A DNA stretch of 64,000 nt from CAYFKJ01 sp964528595 (lineage in GTDB: Bacteria > Pseudomonadota > Alphaproteobacteria > UBA2966), in contig CAZGTM010000007.1 in assembly GCA_964528595.1 (NCBI GenBank), positions 31,379 to 95,378 of the forward strand. Direction: 5' to 3'. The notes beneath the pieces are model-generated. The model had not been told where the DNA came from and searched no databases. It worked only from the letters and a program-made list of their open reading frames with translations. The position numbers and the translations under genes were made by a program. Numbering within the stretch: the first letter of the stretch is position 1; each line of letters begins with the position of its first letter. This document shows, piece by piece, positions 51,669 through 60,307 of this stretch.

Positions 51669-52076
51669 GCGGCAAAACCTAATCAGTACTCAGAACTGCG
51701 CTACGAAGGCAGTCTATCTTAAATGATCTTGAGCCGAATGCAGAGGGATCACGGGAACCTGATTTCTGGATCCAAATTGGCTGTTCAACTCAAGGCCCAG
51801 TCGTGCTACCTAGTTGGCGTCGAATAAATTGATCGGTCGCATCGATCAGGGGGAGAGAATGACGATGCGGCCAATCTGGCGAAATGCGGTTGCCCGTAGG
51901 GCGCGGCTTTTCGGCAGGGGTACATGTTTCGAAAAATCGCTTGAGAATTGTATGCCGGTGGGCGTCCGGCTGCGTGGTCCGCGTTGCTCTCTCACAGTCT
52001 ATCGGTGGAGCCCGTTCCGATCGGGACAGGCGCCGCCCAACAAACAAGAACTCAAAACGATATACAGGAGGAGTGC
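51669..52076. other. Gene-free stretch and long leader before the TRAP operon
   Basis: This 408-nt region holds an inverted repeat TGATCG-N7-CGATCA (51830-51848), followed by GGGGGAGAGA and an ATG at 51859 that opens an 87-codon frame ending inside dctP. The frame is Arg/Cys-rich and unlike a protein. No convincing promoter was found. The repeat may be an operator for the TRAP genes. Confidence 0.4.
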
Positions 52077-53192
52077 ATGTCCAAATCGAAAGTCAAATCG
52101 TCCCGCCGCAAATTCCTGAAGGGAATGGGCGTTGCGGGCGGTGCAGCGGTAGCCGGCACGATCGCCGCGCCGAGCATCGTACAGGCCAAGACCAAGGTTC
52201 TCAAAGTGCAGGCGGCCTGGGGCGGTGGTATTTTCCTCGAAAACGCCAAGAGCTATGTGAAACGCGTTCATGACATGGCGGGCAAGGATCTGAAGATTGA
52301 CCTTCTGTCGGTCAATTCGGTGGTCAAAACCAGCCAGATGCAGGACGCGGTACACCGCGGCGTTCTCGATGGCGCCCATTACGTACCGGCCTACTGGTAT
52401 TCCAAGTCGAAGGCTGCGTCGTTGTTCGGCACCGGCCCGTGCTTCGGCTGGTCCGCTCAGGAGCTTCTGGGCTGGATCCATTACGGTGGCGGCATGGAAC
52501 TCTTCAACGAGTTGATGGGGAGCCTCCAGCTCAATCTGGTGAGTTTCTTCAACAGCCCGATGCCGGCACAACCCTTGGGCTGGTTCAAGGAAGAAATCAA
52601 AGACGCCTCCCAGATGAACGGCCTTAAGTACCGCACGGTCGGCCTGGCCGCCGACGTTCTTTCCGTCATGGGCATGTCCGTCGCACAATTGCCGGGTGGT
52701 GAAATCCAGCCGGCCATGAAGTCGGGACTGATCGATGCCGCCGAGTTCAACAATCCGACCTCGGACAAGGACTTCGGCATGCAGGACGTCTCGAAGCACT
52801 ACCATCTCGCCAGCTTCCATCAATCGCAGGAAGCCTTCGAGATCACCTTCAACAAGAAGACGTTCGATTCTCTGCCGCAGGAGCATCAGAAGATTCTCGA
52901 GTATGCTTCCGAGGCGGAAAACTCGAACTTCTATTGGCACAACACGCTGCGTTATGCCGATGATTTGATCGTGCTCAGAGAGAAGAGCGGCGTGAACGTC
53001 TACCGCACGCCCGATTCCGTGATGCAGGAGCAGTTGAAGGCTTGGGACGTTGTCGTCAACCGGATTTCCGGTGAAGATCCCTTCTTCGCCAAGGTCGTCG
53101 ATTCGCAAAAGAACTACGCCAAGAAAGTGATGGATTACCTGCTGCTGAACCAACCGGATTACAGCATGGCGTACAAGCATCACTTCGGTTAA
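52077..53192 (+). CDS. TRAP transporter solute-binding protein (DctP family)
   Basis: A 371-residue periplasmic binding protein. A twin-arginine signal (SSRRKFLKGMGVAGGAAVAG, cleavage near VQAKT) indicates folded export. The mature part, QAAWGGGIFLENAKSYVKRV, GLKYRTVGLAADVLSVMG, PGGEIQPAMKSGLIDAAEFN and ALN-like helices, resembles the 2-oxoacid/lactate-type (TakP) group. AGGAGGAG precedes ATG 52077. The hairpin after it (53245-53268) probably raises its level over the membrane subunits. Ligand not known. Confidence 0.93.
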   Translation: MSKSKVKSSRRKFLKGMGVAGGAAVAGTIAAPSIVQAKTKVLKVQAAWGGGIFLENAKSYVKRVHDMAGKDLKIDLLSVNSVVKTSQMQDAVHRGVLDGAHYVPAYWYSKSKAASLFGTGPCFGWSAQELLGWIHYGGGMELFNELMGSLQLNLVSFFNSPMPAQPLGWFKEEIKDASQMNGLKYRTVGLAADVLSVMGMSVAQLPGGEIQPAMKSGLIDAAEFNNPTSDKDFGMQDVSKHYHLASFHQSQEAFEITFNKKTFDSLPQEHQKILEYASEAENSNFYWHNTLRYADDLIVLREKSGVNVYRTPDSVMQEQLKAWDVVVNRISGEDPFFAKVVDSQKNYAKKVMDYLLLNQPDYSMAYKHHFG

Positions 53193-53244
53193 ACAAAACA
53201 ACGATCATTGGTCGATTAAACGATGAATGATGAATGTTTGGGAT

Positions 53245-53268
53245 AGGGACAGCCAACGGGCTGTCCCT
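53245..53268 (+). terminator. Intercistronic hairpin between dctP and dctQ
   Basis: A perfect 10-bp stem AGGGACAGCC / GGCTGTCCCT with loop AACG, followed by GTTCTTTGCTT. It can act as a partial terminator or RNA stabiliser, giving more binding protein than permease. Confidence 0.75.
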
Positions 53269-53304
53269 GTTCTTTGCTTAGACGTTTAAGACGGGAGAGA
53301 GCGC

Positions 53305-53871
53305 ATGAGAGCTGCCATTCATGCCATCGAAAGCCTCAACATCTGGATTGGGCGCGCCTTCGGCTGGTGCATCGTGATCCTGACGCTGTCGGTGTCGTAT
53401 GAGGTTTTCGTGCGTTATGTCCTGAACGCACCGACGGTCTGGGCCTTCGACATGATGGTCCAGATGTACGGCGCGCTTTTCCTGATGGCGGGTCCGTATG
53501 CCCTGGCCCAGGACGGCCACGTCCGCGCGGACGTTGTTTACCGGCTCATTCCGGTTGAGTGGCAGGCGCGGATAGATTTCTTTTTGTACATTATCTTTTT
53601 CTTCCCCGGCATGTTGGCGCTCTTTTGGTACGGCGCCGAAATCGCCAACGATTCCTGGCGCTACAAGGAGGTGAGCTGGAACAGCCCGGCCCGCATCCAG
53701 ATTTATTTCTTTAAAACACTCATTCCCATTGCCGGCGGCTTGCTGATCGTGCAAGGCGTTGCGGAGTGCATGCGCTGCTATCTCGCCATCAAAACCGGCC
53801 GCTGGTTGGAGCGCCTCGAAGACGTGCAGGAAACCGAAAACGTGCTGACCCAAGAATCCAGCATCGATTGA
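53305..53871 (+). CDS. TRAP transporter small permease subunit (DctQ family)
   Basis: A 188-residue membrane protein with four hydrophobic segments (IVILTLSVSYEVFVRYVL, MYGALFLMAGPYALAQDGHV, FFLYIIFFFPGMLALFWYG). VRADVVYRLIPVEWQARID is the usual DctQ loop. GGGAGAGAG precedes the ATG. It works with the DctM protein encoded 54 nt downstream. Confidence 0.92.
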   Translation: MRAAIHAIESLNIWIGRAFGWCIVILTLSVSYEVFVRYVLNAPTVWAFDMMVQMYGALFLMAGPYALAQDGHVRADVVYRLIPVEWQARIDFFLYIIFFFPGMLALFWYGAEIANDSWRYKEVSWNSPARIQIYFFKTLIPIAGGLLIVQGVAECMRCYLAIKTGRWLERLEDVQETENVLTQESSID

Positions 53872-53925
53872 TCCCATGAACCAACACCGTCCGATCATTT
53901 TCGGAGCGACGGAGTACGCCAAAGA

Positions 53926-55293
53926 ATGACAAATCCCGAAGTCGCCATTCTGATGCTGAGCTTGTTCATCCTGCTCGTACTGCTCGGATTCCCAATCGCC
54001 TTTACGCTGGTCGCCATGGGCGTCGGTTTCGGCTACTACGCTTACTACGACGCCGACCGCATCGACATCTTTGCCGATCTTTTTGACAACCAGATTTTTT
54101 ACCTGTTGAACCAGAACACCTACTCGGTGATGGAGAACGACACTTTGGTTGCGGTGCCGTTGTTCCTGTTTATGGGGTACGTCGTCGAACGCGCCGACAT
54201 CGTGACGCGCCTGTTCTCATCGCTCAGGCTGGCGGCGCGAAACATGCCTGGTTCCATGGCAATCGCCGCCTTGCTAACCTGTGCGGTCTTTTCCACCGCC
54301 AGCGGCATCGTCGGCGCCGTCGTGACCCTTATGGGGCTGCTAGCCTTCCCGGCCATGGCCCAGGCCAATTACAACAAGCAGTTCGCGTCGGGCGTGATCT
54401 GCGCCGGCGGCACGCTGGGTATCCTGATCCCGCCCTCGATCATGCTGATCGTCTATGCGGCGATCGCCGAACTTTCGCCGCTCAGGCTATACGCGGCCGC
54501 GGTTTTTCCAGGCTTCATGCTAGCCGGGTTCTACATTCTCTACGTCATCATCCGAGCCAAGATTACGCCGTCGCTGGCGCCGAAACCGCTGGACGAGGAA
54601 GTCCCGCCGAAAAGCGAAATCTACCTCTCCCTCTTGACTTCGTTCGTGCCGCTGACGGTGCTCATCATGATGGTTTTGGGCTCTATCCTCGGTGGCCTGG
54701 CGACGCCGGCGGAGGCAGCGGCAATGGGCGCCCTGGGCGCTGTCATTCTGGCCGCACTCTACCGTTCCCTGTCGTGGGAGAAGATGAAGGAATCCGTTTT
54801 CCTGACCGCCAAGGCGACAGCCATGGTCTGTTGGCTGTTCGTCGGTTCCTGGACCTTCGCTGCCGTCTTTTCCTATCTCGGCGGGCACGACATCATCGAA
54901 CACTGGATCGTGTCGTTCCAGCTCGAGCCCTGGCAGTTCCTAGTCCTGGCCCAGGCCATCATCTTCCTGTTGGGCTGGCCCTTGGAATGGTCGGAGATCC
55001 TGATCATCTTCGTGCCGATCTTCCTGCCCATGCTGGATACCTTCGGCGTCAATCCATATTTTTTCGCGATGCTGGTGGCGCTCAACCTGCAGACCTCCTT
55101 CCTGACCCCACCCATGGCGATGTCGGCCTATTACCTCAAGGGGGTATTGAAGTCGCAGATCGAGTTGATGGACATCTTCAAGGGCATCATGCCCTACCTG
55201 GGAATCGTCATTTTCGCCATGGTCCTGATGTACCAGTTCCAGGGTTTGGCGCTGTGGTTCCCGGACTTCCTGTTCGGTCCCTACATTCCCTAA
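53926..55293 (+). CDS. TRAP transporter large permease subunit (DctM family)
   Basis: A 455-residue sodium-coupled permease with about 12 membrane helices. Conserved blocks: VLLGFPIAFTLVAMGVGFGY, NDTLVAVPLFLFMGYVVERA, GGTLGILIPPSIMLIVYAAI and ATPAEAAAMGALGAVILAAL. Length is normal for the mannitol/chloroaromatic-type DctM subfamily. Followed by an amidase gene 23 nt downstream, which may act on the imported solute or a derivative. Confidence 0.94.
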   Translation: MTNPEVAILMLSLFILLVLLGFPIAFTLVAMGVGFGYYAYYDADRIDIFADLFDNQIFYLLNQNTYSVMENDTLVAVPLFLFMGYVVERADIVTRLFSSLRLAARNMPGSMAIAALLTCAVFSTASGIVGAVVTLMGLLAFPAMAQANYNKQFASGVICAGGTLGILIPPSIMLIVYAAIAELSPLRLYAAAVFPGFMLAGFYILYVIIRAKITPSLAPKPLDEEVPPKSEIYLSLLTSFVPLTVLIMMVLGSILGGLATPAEAAAMGALGAVILAALYRSLSWEKMKESVFLTAKATAMVCWLFVGSWTFAAVFSYLGGHDIIEHWIVSFQLEPWQFLVLAQAIIFLLGWPLEWSEILIIFVPIFLPMLDTFGVNPYFFAMLVALNLQTSFLTPPMAMSAYYLKGVLKSQIELMDIFKGIMPYLGIVIFAMVLMYQFQGLALWFPDFLFGPYIP

Positions 55294-55316
55294 CGTCCAG
55301 TTCGTCCGGTCAGTAA

Positions 55317-56645
55317 ATGTCTTTGCACCTCAAAACGGCCACGGAAGCGACCGCCGAACTCAGGACGGGCGATTATTCGTCAGAGGAACTGGTGCGGGAC
55401 TGCCTCAACCGGATCGAGGCGACCGATGCCGGCGTCAAGGCCTGGGTGTACCTCGATGGGGAACTGGCATTGGCCCAGGCGCGGTCACTGGACGAGATGC
55501 GCCAGCAAGGCAAGCCGTTAGGACCTCTCCATGGCGTGCCCGTTGGCATCAAGGACATTTACGATACCCACGATATGCCGACCGCTTTCGGGTCGCCGAT
55601 ATACCGGGACCGCCGGCCGGTCGCGGACGCCACTACGGTGGCCAAGTTGCGCGAAGCGGGCGCGGTTGTCATGGGCAAGACGGTGACGGCGGAATTCGCC
55701 TTTGTCACGCCGGGGGAGACGACCAACCCGCACGACCCGGCGCATACGCCGGGCGGTTCCTCCAGCGGCTCCGCCGCGGCGGTGGCTGCGGGACACGTAC
55801 CGCTGGCTTTGGGCAGCCAGACCAACGGATCGGTGGTGCGCCCGGCATCGTTCTGCGGCGTCGTCGGTCTCAAACCGAGCCGCGGCATGATTTCCCGCCA
55901 CGGCGTGCTGCAAACCTCGGAAACCCTCGATCAAATCGGCGGATTTGCAAGGACCCTGGAGGACATGGCGCTTCTGACCGACGTCCTGACGGGTCACGAC
56001 GCGGCGGACGGGGCGACCTATGCGCGGCCCAAGCCCGACTTCAGTGCCGGCTTTCGGGAGGACGCTCCCGTCGATCCCTCGCTGGCCTGGCTTGAATTGC
56101 CTTACTATGACCGCCTGATGGACGATGCCCGGAGCGGTTTTGCTGAATTGCGCGAGGCTCTCGGCGACTGCGTTGAGGAAGTCGCTTTCCCTGAGAGCCT
56201 TGGTGACGTGATCGATCACCACCAGGTCATTCACGAATATGAGGTGCGCCGTAACCTCGCCGAGGCGTATGACAGCGCACCGGATCGGATCAGTCCGCAG
56301 CTGATGGAAAAGATCGAGAACGGCGCCAAGCACACCGATGAGCAATACGCCGCCGCGTTGGCGGCCGTTGCCGATACAGGCGCTTACTTCGCAGAATTTT
56401 TCACCGACTATGACGCGGTTCTGACGCCTTCGGCCTCGGGTGAGGCGCCCGAGGGTCTGGACTGGACCGGCGATCCGATATTTTGCACTATCTGGACGTT
56501 CTGTGGCTTGCCCAGTTTGTCCCTGCCGTTGTTGCGGGGGGAATACGGATTGCCGATCGGCGTGCAACTCGTTTCGAATTTGGAAGAGGACGCCCGGCTC
56601 TGCCGGACCGCCAGATGGCTGATGGAGCATATTTCGGACAGCTAG
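55317..56645 (+). CDS. Amidase (amidase-signature family)
   Basis: A 442-residue amidase with the Ser-cisSer-Lys triad: Lys in GVPVGIKDIYDT (near 80) and Ser pair in PGGSSSGSAAAVAAGHVP, followed by GSQTNGSVVRPASFCGVVG. It hydrolyses an amide or related C-N bond; members include allophanate, nicotinamide and indoleacetamide hydrolases, and none is favoured here. It lies 23 nt after the TRAP permease and is probably in that operon, so imported amides are a fair guess. Confidence 0.92.
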   Translation: MSLHLKTATEATAELRTGDYSSEELVRDCLNRIEATDAGVKAWVYLDGELALAQARSLDEMRQQGKPLGPLHGVPVGIKDIYDTHDMPTAFGSPIYRDRRPVADATTVAKLREAGAVVMGKTVTAEFAFVTPGETTNPHDPAHTPGGSSSGSAAAVAAGHVPLALGSQTNGSVVRPASFCGVVGLKPSRGMISRHGVLQTSETLDQIGGFARTLEDMALLTDVLTGHDAADGATYARPKPDFSAGFREDAPVDPSLAWLELPYYDRLMDDARSGFAELREALGDCVEEVAFPESLGDVIDHHQVIHEYEVRRNLAEAYDSAPDRISPQLMEKIENGAKHTDEQYAAALAAVADTGAYFAEFFTDYDAVLTPSASGEAPEGLDWTGDPIFCTIWTFCGLPSLSLPLLRGEYGLPIGVQLVSNLEEDARLCRTARWLMEHISDS

Positions 56646-56668
56646 GCAGCGTCCGTGGAGGAGATCAA

Positions 56669-56875
56669 ATGTCGCAAAGAGGCATCGACAGAATTTCAGC
56701 CGTGATCGGCGCTTTGATCCTGATCGTCTTTATGGTCGGCTTGGCCGAAAGCATCTCGTCCGGTCTCGCCGGTTTCTGGGGTGGCCTGCCGTTCTGGGTG
56801 ATCACCATCGCGTCACTCTGCCTGGTGGTCTACGACGTCTGGGACAACTTCTTTCGCCGTAACGGCGCGAACTGA
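56669..56875 (+). CDS. 68-residue two-span membrane protein
   Basis: Two hydrophobic helices (SAVIGALILIVFMVGLAES, LPFWVITIASLCLVVYDVWD) and a basic end. GGAGGAG stands seven nt before ATG 56669. It follows the amidase by 23 nt, thus the likely last gene of the TRAP operon. I do not recognise the family; it could be an accessory membrane subunit. Confidence 0.65.
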   Translation: MSQRGIDRISAVIGALILIVFMVGLAESISSGLAGFWGGLPFWVITIASLCLVVYDVWDNFFRRNGAN

Positions 56876-56879
56876 CGCC

Positions 56880-57446
56880 TCAGCCCGGCAAAGGCAAATC
56901 GGTATCGGCTGAATCGTTCAGGGCGACGACGCTCATCTCGCCATCTTTGATATCCAGGACCGTGTGCGAGCAGTGGGCCGGTGAAAAGCAGATCACCCGG
57001 GCGTCGCCGCGTGCTGCCGCGACGGCCACATTGATCGCCACATAGTGGCTCACCACAACCGTTTCCTCGGTAATTTCATGCAAGGCTTCCAGAACCCCCT
57101 GCCGCCAGGTCTGTAGTTCCCGCTTCATGTCCGGCCAGGTGGAGCTGAGGGTTTCCTGCAGCCAGGCGCGTCGTTCGTCCGGACTGCCTGGGGGTCCCGG
57201 AATTTCGGCGACGCGCGGTTCCAGCCTCGGGTCGACCTGCCAGCGGCGCGCCAATGCAGATGACGTTTCCTGGGTCCGTTTCAAAGGGCTCATCAACATG
57301 GGCAGCGGGCCGAGCGACGAGATTGTCGCGGCCATACTTTCCGCCTGTTCGAAGCCAAGTTCGCTGAGCCCCGGGTCTGGTTCCTCCGCCCATTGCGCTG
57401 CGGTGTCGCCGTGACGGATCAGGTGGAGACGGACTGTACTGCTCAT
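56880..57446 (-). CDS. Histidine phosphatase superfamily protein
   Basis: A 188-residue phosphoglycerate-mutase-like phosphatase. LHLIRHGDTAAQW holds the RHG phosphohistidine; PMLMSPLKRTQETS and VVVSHYVAINVAV give the second Arg and His. It is complete, and lies convergent with the small membrane protein, four nt apart. Substrate unknown. Confidence 0.88.
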   Translation of the reverse strand: MSSTVRLHLIRHGDTAAQWAEEPDPGLSELGFEQAESMAATISSLGPLPMLMSPLKRTQETSSALARRWQVDPRLEPRVAEIPGPPGSPDERRAWLQETLSSTWPDMKRELQTWRQGVLEALHEITEETVVVSHYVAINVAVAAARGDARVICFSPAHCSHTVLDIKDGEMSVVALNDSADTDLPLPG

Positions 57447-57616
57447 GGCTCAACTCATTCCCAAATACCTGGCGAATGTTGTATCCACTTCGGCCGGCTT
57501 GCGCAAACGCCTGACTGCGGTGTGCGGGCAGGTGGAGATCTACTCGAGAGATATTTCCTGCCGCAGAACACGGCCGCGGGAAGGCTGCCGCACTAAGATT
57601 GCATTCCGTGCCTGGA

Positions 57617-59173
57617 TCAGTAGTTCTTGTCCGGCATTGAGGCTTTCTTTTCGGCGATAAAGGATTGCAGTGCCTCGTCGATGGCCGGATCGATTTCGGG
57701 CGCCTGGTAGTCCGCAAGGCGTTGCTTCCAAATGGCGTTGGCGCGTTGCGCGGTATCCAGCGAACCTTCCGCTTCCCACTGTTCGAAGGAATTGTTGTCG
57801 GCGACGGATGAGCGGTAGAAGGCGGTTTCGAAATGAGCCTGGGTATGCGCGCAACCGAGGTAGTGGTTGCCGGGACCGACCTCGCGGACGGCATCCAGGG
57901 CCTGGGCGTCTTCCGTAAGTTCGATGCCCTTGGCCAGAACCGCCATCATGCCGCACTGATCCTCGTCCATGATGAACTTCTCATAGGACGAGACGAGGCC
58001 GCCTTCCAGCCAGCCGGCGCCGTGAAGCATGAAATTGACGCCGCCCATCAGCGCCGGCCAAAGCGATTGGGCGCTTTCATAGGCGGCTTGTGCATCCGGC
58101 GTTTTGGCGGCGCAGAGCGAGCCGCCGGAGCGGAAGGGTAAGCCCAGCCGTCGCGAGAGTTGCGCCGCTGCCAGCAGGACCTTGGTGGGTTCGGGTGTGC
58201 CGAAAGTGGGGGCGCCGGATTGCATGGAAAGGGCGCTGGAAAACAATCCGAAAACGACCGGGGCGCCGCGCCGGACGAGTTGGCTGAAGGCCGCACCCGC
58301 CATGGCTTCGGCCAGCGCCTGGGCGAGCGTGCCCGCTTCCGATACCGGACCCATGGCGCCCGACATGATGAACGGCGTCACGATGACCGCTTGATTTGCG
58401 CGGGCGTAAGCTTTGAGCGCCCCCAGCATCGTTTCATCGAACGTCATGGGTGAATTGACGTTGATCAGCCCGATCACGACCGTGTTGTCGGCGACGAATT
58501 TTTCACCGAACAGGATTTCCGCCATGCTCACGGTATCCTTTGCGCGTTCCGGGTGGGTCACCGACCCCATGAAAGGTTTGTCGGATAGCCGCATATGGGC
58601 GTAGACCATATCGAGGTGGCGCTTGTTGACAGGCTTGTCGACCGGCTCGCATACCGTGCCGCCGGAGTGGTGAATATGCGGCGATTGGTAAATCAGCTTC
58701 ACGAAATTTTCGAAATCATCAAGCGTGGCATATCGCCGGCCTTGCTCCAGATCGCGCACGAAAGGCGGGCCGTACACCGGTGCGATGACGGTGGCGTCGC
58801 CGCCGATCTGCACGTTGCGGGCGGGGTTGCGGGCATGCTGGGTGAAGACGGGAGGAGCCGTGGCGATCAGGCTGCGGGCCAGGCCGGGCGGCATGCGGAC
58901 GCGGTTCCCCTTGATGTCGGCGCCGGCCTGTTGCCAGAGCGCGAGGGCTTCGTCGTCGTCGCGGAACTCGATGCCGATCTCCGACAGGATGGTGTCGGCG
59001 TTGGCTTCAATGATCGCCAAGCCTTCATCCGATAGAATTTCGGTCAGCGGAATCTTGCGCTGAATGTAAGGCGTGCTTTCGATCACGGCGGCGCCTCTGG
59101 CGGCGCGCCGGGCGTCGCGTCCGCCCCGGCGTCCACCTTCGCGGGCGGGTCGCGCCTCGGCTGGATCACTCAT
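57617..59173 (-). CDS. MttB-family (trimethylamine methyltransferase-like) corrinoid methyltransferase
   Basis: A 518-residue protein of the MttB superfamily. A basic N-terminal extension (EGGRRGGRDARRAARG) precedes the TIM-barrel part: ILSEIGIEFRDDDEALALWQ, PVYGPPFVRDLEQGRRYATL, HIHHSGGTVCEPVDKPVNKR and GVNFMLHGAGWLEGGLVSSY. The reading frame is open throughout with no in-frame amber codon, so this is the pyrrolysine-free branch, whose known members demethylate glycine betaine and other quaternary amines. No cognate corrinoid protein or reactivase lies nearby. GGAGGACC precedes the ATG. Confidence 0.88.
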   Translation of the reverse strand: MSDPAEARPAREGGRRGGRDARRAARGAAVIESTPYIQRKIPLTEILSDEGLAIIEANADTILSEIGIEFRDDDEALALWQQAGADIKGNRVRMPPGLARSLIATAPPVFTQHARNPARNVQIGGDATVIAPVYGPPFVRDLEQGRRYATLDDFENFVKLIYQSPHIHHSGGTVCEPVDKPVNKRHLDMVYAHMRLSDKPFMGSVTHPERAKDTVSMAEILFGEKFVADNTVVIGLINVNSPMTFDETMLGALKAYARANQAVIVTPFIMSGAMGPVSEAGTLAQALAEAMAGAAFSQLVRRGAPVVFGLFSSALSMQSGAPTFGTPEPTKVLLAAAQLSRRLGLPFRSGGSLCAAKTPDAQAAYESAQSLWPALMGGVNFMLHGAGWLEGGLVSSYEKFIMDEDQCGMMAVLAKGIELTEDAQALDAVREVGPGNHYLGCAHTQAHFETAFYRSSVADNNSFEQWEAEGSLDTAQRANAIWKQRLADYQAPEIDPAIDEALQSFIAEKKASMPDKNY

Positions 59174-59370
59174 CGTCGGGTCCTCCCCCCGTGTCTCAAT
59201 TCATAGGAATATGGGGTCGCGCCCTTCCAGTGACTAACTTCCGCCCGACATCAACTTGCGCACAGCCGCCCCATCATTTGTCTGTTTTACGGTCGGGGGA
59301 TGGATCCAAGCGGGTCTTGATGAACCTATTGTGCAATTATGTGCCGGTTCATACACACGGGGAGGAATGA

Positions 59371-60147
59371 ATGTCGTTTTACGGACTGCCGCCGGAAGAA
59401 ATGGCCAAGGCCATGGAACACATCAACGCGGCGATCGAAATTTACACTCGAAACGAACAATCAGTTCTCGCCGTCGACAATATGCTGGTCGCCCGACGCG
59501 TGATGAGCTTCATGCGGGACGAGAAATTCAACAACATTATTCGTAAACACTGCTACGAAGCCGACGGGACGGAGAGGCCAACCGATCTGGTAAAAATCTG
59601 GCGCCTGCACGTTTATTCATGGTGCGCGCAAAACGCCCTGCGGATAGAGGGCGATCTCGTTGAATGTGGCGTTCACATGGGGTTGTACTCGCTTATCATG
59701 CTGGAATTCCTCTCGGCGTTTCCCGAGGGCAAATCGATTTTCCTCTATGACACGTTTGAAGGTCTGGACGACAATCTGTCGACCGAGCGAGAGCGGGCGC
59801 AGACCGAGGGCGTCTACGAAATCGAAGATTGGCACGAAATCGTCTCCCAACGGTTTTCCGCCTATCCGTACGCCAAGGTAATCAAGGGCCGCGTGCCCGA
59901 CATACTTGCCGATACCGCGCCGGAAAAAGTCTCCTTCCTCCACCTCGACATGAACGCGGCGAGTGCCGAAATCGGGGCCATCGATTATTTCCAGGACCGT
60001 TTGACCCCCGGTGCCATCGTGCTGATGGATGACTACGGCCGGATGGATCATGTCGAACTGCATCTTGCCCTGAGAGATTGGTTTGCGGCAGCCGAGCGGC
60101 CGATCGTGGAACTTCCGACGGGGCAGGGCCTAGCGCTCTGGCTCTAG
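59371..60147 (+). CDS. TylF/MycF-like O-methyltransferase family protein
   Basis: A 258-residue SAM-dependent methyltransferase-like protein. GDLVECGVHMGLYSLIMLEF, IFLYDTFEGLDDN, KGRVPDILADTAPEKVSFLH and LHLDMNAASAEIGAI follow the TylF pattern. GGGGAGGA precedes ATG. The classical metal-binding Asp pair appears as MDDYG. It stands between the MttB-like gene (opposite strand) and the DMGDH-like gene, with 160 nt on its right. Substrate unknown. Confidence 0.8.
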   Translation: MSFYGLPPEEMAKAMEHINAAIEIYTRNEQSVLAVDNMLVARRVMSFMRDEKFNNIIRKHCYEADGTERPTDLVKIWRLHVYSWCAQNALRIEGDLVECGVHMGLYSLIMLEFLSAFPEGKSIFLYDTFEGLDDNLSTERERAQTEGVYEIEDWHEIVSQRFSAYPYAKVIKGRVPDILADTAPEKVSFLHLDMNAASAEIGAIDYFQDRLTPGAIVLMDDYGRMDHVELHLALRDWFAAAERPIVELPTGQGLALWL

Positions 60148-60307
60148 GCGTCCCGGTTCGTCTTGACAGCGGCGATGACGGTATCGCGATAAATGGTGGC
60201 GGCGGCGCGCTAGTTCGGGCCTAACACCTGAGCAAGATTGGCCGCAAGCGGACCCCCGCCGGGGCCGCGCGGGTTATGGCAACCAAAGTGTCAGTTGGGG
60301 AAGAACA

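Noticed and set aside
51859..52119. Short frame with strong ribosome-like site overlapping dctP
   Set aside because: Composition (Arg, Cys, Pro rich) is that of non-coding GC-rich DNA; kept only as a note on the leader.
51999..53201. 400-codon open frame on the minus strand
   Set aside because: Antisense to the TRAP binding protein, which has a signal peptide and family motifs.
57445..57660. 71-codon plus-strand frame between the phosphatase and MttB-like genes
   Set aside because: No ribosome site; the second half is antisense to the MttB-like gene and low-complexity; no family resemblance.
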